Below are positions 57,826 to 64,000 of a DNA stretch of 64,000 nucleotides, piece after piece. The notes under the pieces are model-generated. The model was not told the origin of the DNA and did no database searches. It saw only the letters and a program-made list of their open reading frames with translations. This DNA is from Beverwykella pulmonaria (taxonomy: Eukaryota > Ascomycota > Dothideomycetes > Pleosporales > Melanommataceae). Every line of letters begins with the position of its first letter. Within the stretch, counting starts at the first letter, position 1. The stretch spans positions 71,587 through 135,586 of the forward strand of contig BCHH01000014.1 of NCBI GenBank assembly GCA_001599595.1, read 5' to 3'. The translations under genes and the position numbers were made by a program.

Positions 57826-59428
57826 CTACGCCTTTCCATCAGAGAACTGTACCACGGCCCACTTCCCGCTCCAAGCCCATTTTCTGGCACCGCTATCACC
57901 GCCTCCTCCCTCCATGCTCTTGAGTTTCTCATCCTCGCCTTCCGGGAGTCCGACTACGACATCGGCCTTGCAGGTTCGTAGTGCGAGGACACGGACGCCA
58001 GACCCGGGGCCCAACGAGCCAATGGCTTCTGTGAAGGGCGTCGTCGCTGGCCATGCCGCCTTATGATAGTCAGCTGTTGTCCTGCGCAGCAATTGCTAAT
58101 GGACTGAAAACTCACATCGCAGGTCAATTTTCGGTAATTCAGGTCGCCTTTGAAGATGACGAGCTCGCTTTCCTTCAGGTCCTCCAATAGGCTTGGCTCC
58201 GACTTCGCCAGCCTCCAAAAGCTGCCTCCAGCAGTCCAGAAAATGTTGGGCCGGAGCACGAGCTGCCCCTCGGCATGGATGCCGCTCCAATGTTGAAACA
58301 GGAATTTGAGGCTGGATACTTCTGCGTCGGACAAGGGTGCAACCGTCTTCCCGGCCGCCTTGTCTTCCTCGGAGAGGGCACTGTAGAATGCCTGGGGATC
58401 CGCAAGCGCGGAGATGAGCGCCCCGAAGTCTTGAGGTAGGACATCGGATACAAACCAGGGTATTGACTTGGGGTGGAGTACGACCGTGGTGGCGAGGCCG
58501 GCGGCGAGCAAGTATCCGGCCAGAATCAAGTCGACGAAGAGCTCGAAGCCAGCATTATCAAGCACGATGTCGACCCTCCGCTCTTTCTTTCCAGACTTGA
58601 ATCCGTCAGTCAACACCTTGAATGCCTTGCCAAGGTCGTTGACAATGATGTTCTTTTCCGACGACTTTCGCGCCTCGGACCCCTGCAGTTTCTGGATATC
58701 TTCGTAGGAGAGGTTGGTCAAGAGGGACAGGTCGGTCGCATTGCCCCATAGACAGATCTCACACATCTCAAAGAACAGGATCTTCTCGGCCTCTTCCAGC
58801 TCCTCCTGTGTCTTTATCCCCTTCAAGGTATGCTTCGATTCGAGCTCGGTGACGATGTCCTTATAGCGAGCAGCGAGCTCAACCACAGCAGGACGGGACG
58901 ATTGGAACGTGGACATCTTCTGGCGGGCGAAGAGGTCGTAGCTTTTCCATTTCTGTGTTTGCTTGAAGATGCTCGAGACGCGTCTTCCTGGGGTCATTAG
59001 CACTCATCGCCGACTCTCGATTCGACCCGCAAACCTACCTGTACAGATAGCACTCGGAGAACAGCCAGGGCACAGAGTGCCACTTTGGGCGTCCTAGAGC
59101 CTCTAGCTCCTTGTTGTATTCTGCCACATCCGATTCACCGTCGTCGGGCAGCGGATCGAGCTCCCGATCATGTTGCAGCTCGTATTTCAGCCTGGCGAGC
59201 TCAGCCACGATCCATTTTCCCTCCTTCAGTACGTCCTCCTCTTCTGAAGCCCCGGCTGACCGGTGGACGTCATCGATGCCTTGGGTGATTATCACGGGCC
59301 AGCGTTCTCGTGCGGAAATGTACGCGAACGATGTCGAATCGCCGGTGTTGTACTGGGCTAGGAAGATTAGCAAATGGGACAATTACCACTGAACAGTGCA
59401 TCCTACGAGTCTTGGTGTCGTATTCCAT
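57826..59428 (-). CDS. DUF89 / ARMT1-type damage-control phosphatase
   Basis: Metal-dependent phosphatase of the DUF89 family, subfamily III (human ARMT1, yeast YMR027W), thought to clear damaged or surplus sugar phosphates. 480 aa, normal length. Conserved blocks: MEYDTKTPQYNTGDSTSFAY, RWPVIITQGIDDVHR, WLFSECYLYRRV, NATDLSLL, IVLDNAGFELFVDL (metal-binding DNAG-E) and GDLNYRKLTCD. Exons: 59428-59407, 59357-59039, 58983-58116, 58059-57826; introns 49, 55 and 56 nt. The second acceptor (GGAAG) was chosen because it restores YRRVSSIFK. An in-frame ATG 33 codons upstream exists, but MEYDT is the family start. Head-to-head with the 59645 gene, 216 bp apart. Confidence 0.93.
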
Positions 59429-59644
59429 CTTGCGTACTCGAGGATTCAATGCGTTCGATGGCGACCGTGTTGTTGGTAGCGGGGTGGTGGGGGTGAATAA
59501 ATCCTGCAGGGGTTTCGGCATGTCCATATGCGGTAAAGCGCATTGCTATCCCGAACCAGTATCGTTTCCGCATGTTGAGTCACCTCCAATTCCCGGGCTA
59601 ATTCGCGATTCTATCCTCCAGCTCCACATCACGAGAATACCAGG

Positions 59645-60607
59645 ATGGAGAAACCAATGCCGCTGCCGCTTGAGCTGGTACTCAATGTCATCACCAACTC
59701 TCTTCCCAAATACCCGAATGTCATACTCGCGCCCTCCCACCCGATCACACAAACCCTTCTCTCCTTCACTCTCGTCTGCCATGAGACCCGCAGAGTGGCC
59801 AACCGCTACCTCCGCCAATATTGCATGTATCTGTCTTCCGAGGCCTGCCTGCGAGCTTTCCTCCTCGAGATCCCGAATCGTCCCGAGCTCCGCACCATCG
59901 ATTCCCTCTTCTTGGCACCCTTTGCAGGCACAATCGACGACCTTCCCACGGCCACCTGGGTGCGGGAGCTTTTCAATTACACGTGCAACTCGCTCAAACG
60001 TCTAATCATCGACATACCTCTGCGAAGTTTGTACCCAGAAAACGACCATCTGGCCGTCCGGGCAATTCTTCGCGAGGGATTCCAGCGACTTGAGAACTTG
60101 GAAGAACTCGTCAGTGTACGAGATGAACTGTTCCTCAGCGTCACCCACTACGGCCACGAACCTCCCGTTTGGAAATCCTGGTCCAAGCTACGGCGTCTAG
60201 CGCTGTACAACGTGGATGCCAATGCAGGCTTTTGGCGTACTATCGGGCACATGCCCACGCTGGAGACGGTCGTCTTGACACGCGCCGACAGCCTTCGAGA
60301 GGCGAATATCAAGAAAGAGTACTTCAAAAAAGGAGACCAAGCCCTCAAAGTCCTGCTTATCAACGTTGAAGAGGACCAGATTCGGTTCAGTCACATGCCC
60401 AGGATCAATTGGGATAAACTGGACCCGCAGAAGAAGATGACGATTATGACGTATAATGTTCCTTGCCCCTTCGACGAAGACGACCCAATCGAGATTTGTC
60501 AAGAGCATGTCAGGATTGGGGCTGAGACAGGGACGCTCTGGGGCTGGGAGGGCGAGCAGATCCAACACATACCGAAGGTCTCCGACGCCCAACTTCAGCT
60601 GGGCTAA
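59645..60607 (+). CDS. Unassigned fungal protein with F-box-like N-terminus
   Basis: 320 aa, single exon. The start MEKPMPLPLELVLNVITNSL resembles a short F-box motif. The rest looks like a repeat-less alpha/beta protein with leucine-spaced segments (LKRLIIDIPL, LRRLALYNVD, LETVVLTRAD), as in fungal F-box proteins with degenerate leucine-rich repeats. No catalytic motif. An adaptor role in ubiquitin ligase is a guess. An overlapping frame on the plus strand is a shadow. Confidence 0.78.
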   Translation: MEKPMPLPLELVLNVITNSLPKYPNVILAPSHPITQTLLSFTLVCHETRRVANRYLRQYCMYLSSEACLRAFLLEIPNRPELRTIDSLFLAPFAGTIDDLPTATWVRELFNYTCNSLKRLIIDIPLRSLYPENDHLAVRAILREGFQRLENLEELVSVRDELFLSVTHYGHEPPVWKSWSKLRRLALYNVDANAGFWRTIGHMPTLETVVLTRADSLREANIKKEYFKKGDQALKVLLINVEEDQIRFSHMPRINWDKLDPQKKMTIMTYNVPCPFDEDDPIEICQEHVRIGAETGTLWGWEGEQIQHIPKVSDAQLQLG

Positions 60608-60987
60608 CAGGGGGACCGACAACAAAGAAAAAAGATACTGAGGCGCAAATCAGATCAGTCAAGGGAGAATTTGAGGTGGCATACTACAGGATCAACATGC
60701 TCTTTAGAGCAGTTGACGTTCGAGACAATCACATGGCGACCAAAAGCGGATACGGATGGTCACGTCACGACACAAAGAAGACAATTTCCAACATGGACAA
60801 TGCGTTCCATTCAAGACAATATGGGTATTCGGTAAAACAGCTCGCCAACCACCCTTTCACAAACAAAGCACGTCTTGTCCAAGAAGAATTATCGGCATCC
60901 CCAAGATTCCCCAAGCAAACATCTATCATTCAACCCTAATCTAGTTAGGCCATCTTCAGCAAACAGCAAAGGGAGAGCGTACCATAT
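60608..60987. other. Intergenic region (convergent 3' ends)
   Basis: 380 bp; a short plus-strand frame here lacks an ATG and a signature. Nothing else seen. Confidence 0.6.
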
Positions 60988-61227
60988 CTAAGCAGTAGCG
61001 GCAGGAGGAGCGGCAGCGGGCTGCGCAGGAGCAGCGCCGGCAGCAGCAGCGGCAGCCTTCTGGTCGGCGGCCTCCTTTTGCTTCTTGCCAACCAGCTTGT
61101 TGACGAACTCTCCGATCTTCTTGGCGTAGAGTCCGAATCCGGCCTTCTTCGCAATCATCTCGGCAGCAGTTCCGCTGTGCTTGCCAGCATCCTTGTGAGT
61201 GGTGACGGTTTCCGCGGTGAAGGCCAT
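60988..61227 (-). CDS. Small alanine/lysine-rich protein
   Basis: 79 aa from ATG 61227. The first half is probably helical (DAGKHSGTAAEMIAKKAGFG, then LYAKKIGEFVNKLVGKK); the second half is an Ala/Pro-rich tail. The frame is open upstream to 61461, but that stretch reads like a leader. The short ordered N-terminal part looks conserved-type, but I do not know the family. It could be a small chromatin- or membrane-associated protein; no evidence decides. Confidence 0.65.
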   Translation of the reverse strand: MAFTAETVTTHKDAGKHSGTAAEMIAKKAGFGLYAKKIGEFVNKLVGKKQKEAADQKAAAAAAGAAPAQPAAAPPAATA

Positions 61228-64000
61228 TGTTTCGGTAGGGGTGGGTTGACTGGGGATGAACGCTAGCAGCAAGTTAGACTGGAAAGGGACCAAGAAATGT
61301 TTTCTGGGTGTGATGCGTACGTTGAGAAGAGAAGTATTAAGGATATGTATTAGAATCGTGTAAGGGGTAGTATTGCTGGTAGTGAAGGAGCGTGAGGTTT
61401 GGTGGTTGGGTTGATCGAGAGTAGGTGGTGGGACGACGCCTCTTATACATAGCCCCTTCATGTGACTCTCTCTTTGTTCAAACGATAACGTCCGCCTATT
61501 TTCTTCCCCCCTGCGCTATGCAGTCTCATTTACCCCTCAACCTCAGCCCACTCGTATCATGGCCGCGCACCTCGCATTGGGCGGTGGTCCATGCCCGCCT
61601 ATCATGATACTCCCAACCCAGCCATAAGCCATGGTCTGCCTAACCGTCCAAAGTCAAAACGCACCCGCCCTCCTACTAAACCCTCCATTACCAAATCCGC
61701 GTATCGATATACCGATTCTCATTCGACATTAAGCGTGTATGAAACTGGGTGTGGACCCTGTATTTCGCTTTTTACGTGCAGGGGTATGAAAGTGCCAAAT
61801 GAAAGAAAAAACGCCCGCACTGTCGTGCTTGCCTACGACAGGTCGTGTACGCCTCCAGAGACTCGGGTTGGGGCCCTTTTCGTATCAGGGGTTGGGCCTC
61901 AGCTAGAGCTCGGACCACATGTGGTGATCGGGACGTGATACGAGAGATGAGAGCGTGTCTCATCCGTTCCGTTGCAGGAGGGTGTCACGGCGGAAAATAA
62001 TCGAACCGAGAGCGTTTTCTCGAAGCCTCGCAAAAGAATTATTCTGGAAGCTGATGCCTGGATACGTGGTGCCAAAGAAAATGGAGCTCCCCAAAGAGCA
62101 AGTCCGTGTGCTGACCTTCCCCCTTTCATAATGCACACACAACCGCAATTGTACTCCATGCCATATGCCGTGCTCGATATCCCCCATTCATAAAAGTGCC
62201 CAGCAGGCCTGTGCTGATCTCGCGAAAAAGAGGCGAGAATGCGGAATGCGGAAGAGTGCACAAAAGCTTATATTTAAAATTAGACTTCATTTTCGCGATC
62301 CTCGCGTCGCAAGGCTGCAAGATTTCTGGGATTGCCGAAATTGAATGACTGCGTTTTCGATGTTGTGGGAGGGTAGGAGCGCAATGTGAGAGAAGGTCGG
62401 AATAAGCAATGCGAATATTCCTCCGCCTCGTTTCCATCCCCCGGGAGCGGCACCCTGGGGATCATGGGAGGCTGCCGTATAAAGGAGATGTGAAAGGCTC
62501 GTATATGTAGGCCGGCATACGTCGGAGTCGTATCAGTGATTTTAAGACGAATTTCAGCCCAAAGCGGTGCCATACAAGTGCTTCCCCTATATGAAATTCG
62601 GGGCTACGAATTTGATGGAAGAACAGGGAAGATGCGTGCGTAGCTTTTGGTGTCAACAAGTGCTTGCGCTTGCCTGCTCTACTACAGTATCTCTATTCCT
62701 GCTCAAGCACCTGGTGGTTTTGTATTGTGTTTAATCATAACCTCACGAGTCCTAAAATTCGACCCAAATACACCACACTCGGGATGCGATGGTCATCAAC
62801 GAATTTCCCTACGAATTAAAAACGCAATGTTCGACAGGTGATAAGCGAAGGTCCTAAGTCAAGCTTTAACCTTAATTACACACTATGAGTTACTGACACC
62901 CAGCCCAAACCTCACAGATGCTAGCATCCAAGAACGAGACATGGCTCCACCGATACCAATTGCTCTCTGCGGGCTCCATGGCTTCTTTGGACATCCATTC
63001 GCCTTGCCTCTGCTCCCGAAAATTGTCTGCAGCCAAGAGAAGAGGACGAGTTATAAGGCTTGGAGTGAATAACTCTGAAGGACCGCGAGTTATAAGGCTT
63101 GGAGTGAGTAACCTGAAGGACGGCGATAAGCTCCCCAAGGCGAATACCTTCATCGTTCCGCACTCAACTAAATAGCTCTGGATTTAAAGCCTTTAGAACT
63201 TCGCATACTCGTGTGTTGTCTAATAGTGGTAAATGCCTAGAGCCTTACAAGGCGGCTGGGCGACAAACATTGGGCTATAAACCGAAGTAGCCTAGGAGCG
63301 ATCTTCCGGTGGTCTAGTAAGAGATAGCCCGGCGACGCAAAGGAGATCAAGTTAGCCTCACATCTACCCGTCTCGTCGACTCGACCATGTCTCCGCCGCA
63401 GCCGAAAATGTGTTCAAACTAAGGATTCAAAGCGAATTGGCTCAGGTCGAGCCAATAGAGACCCAGCGAGCGAGATCCAGGCCCCGCACATGTCCGTATC
63501 CTGTAGTGGAGTTGAACTTCATCATCCTGCTCCTGATCAAAGTCATCCAAAGCAAACAAAGGGTCCTCCGGTGTATGTGCAAGTTGGGTCCACCGCCAAA
63601 GTAATCAACTTTGGGTGCATTTGATTAAAGCTATTTTGATACTAGCGTGTATACATTGTCCGACAAAATCTAGGTCCTATCGAAAGTTTTCCAGTTCCTC
63701 CTCACTCGGTTGAAGAGAAGAAGTTGCAGCAGCGTCGAGTCGTTGGCCGTACTCAACTGGAGCAACGTGATGGGATTCCCAAAAAGAAGTCCCTTACCGA
63801 CTTCCAATGATGGACCTGGCGCATCGGCGAAACCCCGAAGACATATTCTAGGCTAAGAACGAGGTATCTGGGCCGGCAATTTGAAGAATAATATCGAGAA
63901 GCTCAGGTATGTCCAACGCACGATGGTATTTGATATGGGTTCCGTGGCTGGAAGAGCATCGGTCGTTACTGGGAGGCACATATAGATTGCTATGGGGCTT
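61228..64000. other. Gene-poor right end of the window
   Basis: About 2.8 kb with no gene I can support. It holds a 38-bp tandem duplication (63047-63120). Near 63706-63990 a plus-strand frame (KKLQQRRVVGRTQLEQRDG...) is interrupted by stops and may be decayed coding or transposon sequence that continues beyond the window. Confidence 0.45.
63047..63120. repeat. Two-copy tandem duplication, about 38 bp
   Basis: CGAGTTATAAGGCTTGGAGT followed by GAATAACTCTGAAGGA, then the same unit again with small changes (GAGTAACCTGAAGGA). Confidence 0.8.

Overview
The window is nuclear DNA from a filamentous ascomycete (Pezizomycotina). A Dothideomycete is my best guess from general look only; nothing here fixes the class. 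The evidence is many short spliceosomal introns (47-115 nt, with CTAAC/CTGAC-like branch sites), a Ste12 protein with two C-terminal C2H2 fingers (the filamentous-fungal form), and fungus-specific families such as Knr4, a DUF7580-like protein and a PNP-NACHT-ankyrin NLR. I rebuilt gene models by joining exons by eye. Almost every joined model closes in frame. I saw no rRNA, tRNA, CRISPR or intact transposon.

Layout, left to right. 1-1410 is the 3' end of an INO80-type chromatin remodeller. 3197-4870 (-) is mitochondrial cardiolipin synthase. 4.9-9.8 kb is a long gene-poor tract containing one decayed, RIP-like pseudogene, and it ends in the long upstream region of STE12 (9818-12117). 14.3-24.6 kb is a housekeeping block: mitochondrial tRNA modification enzyme MTO1, mitochondrial SSB RIM1, a WDR70-like WD40 protein, a short-chain dehydrogenase-like protein and the cell-wall regulator KNR4. 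26.4-39.0 kb is an accessory block: a DUF7580-like protein, head-to-head with a 2026-residue fusion (degenerate zinc fingers, two macro domains, a winged helix), then a PNP-NACHT-ankyrin NLR. 40.4-61.2 kb is again mostly housekeeping: a Mn-type CDF transporter, a decayed gene, ribosomal protein eL39 (split so that one exon is 6 nt), N-terminal amidase NTA1, COQ8, pyruvate decarboxylase, an Asp/Glu racemase-superfamily enzyme, a DUF89/ARMT1-type phosphatase and several unassigned proteins. 61.2-64 kb holds no gene I can support.

Mitochondrial functions recur (CRD1, MTO1, RIM1, COQ8, with predicted N-terminal targeting), but the genes are not an operon; each has its own promoter. Several pairs are divergent: WDR70/SDR, DUF7580/macro fusion, NTA1/COQ8, PDC/54580 and ARMT1/59645. 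The most interesting part is the 26.4-39.0 kb block. Its two largest proteins carry domains that, in other systems, act on nucleosides or on ADP-ribose. I infer, without proof, a nucleotide-linked self/non-self recognition or immune module.
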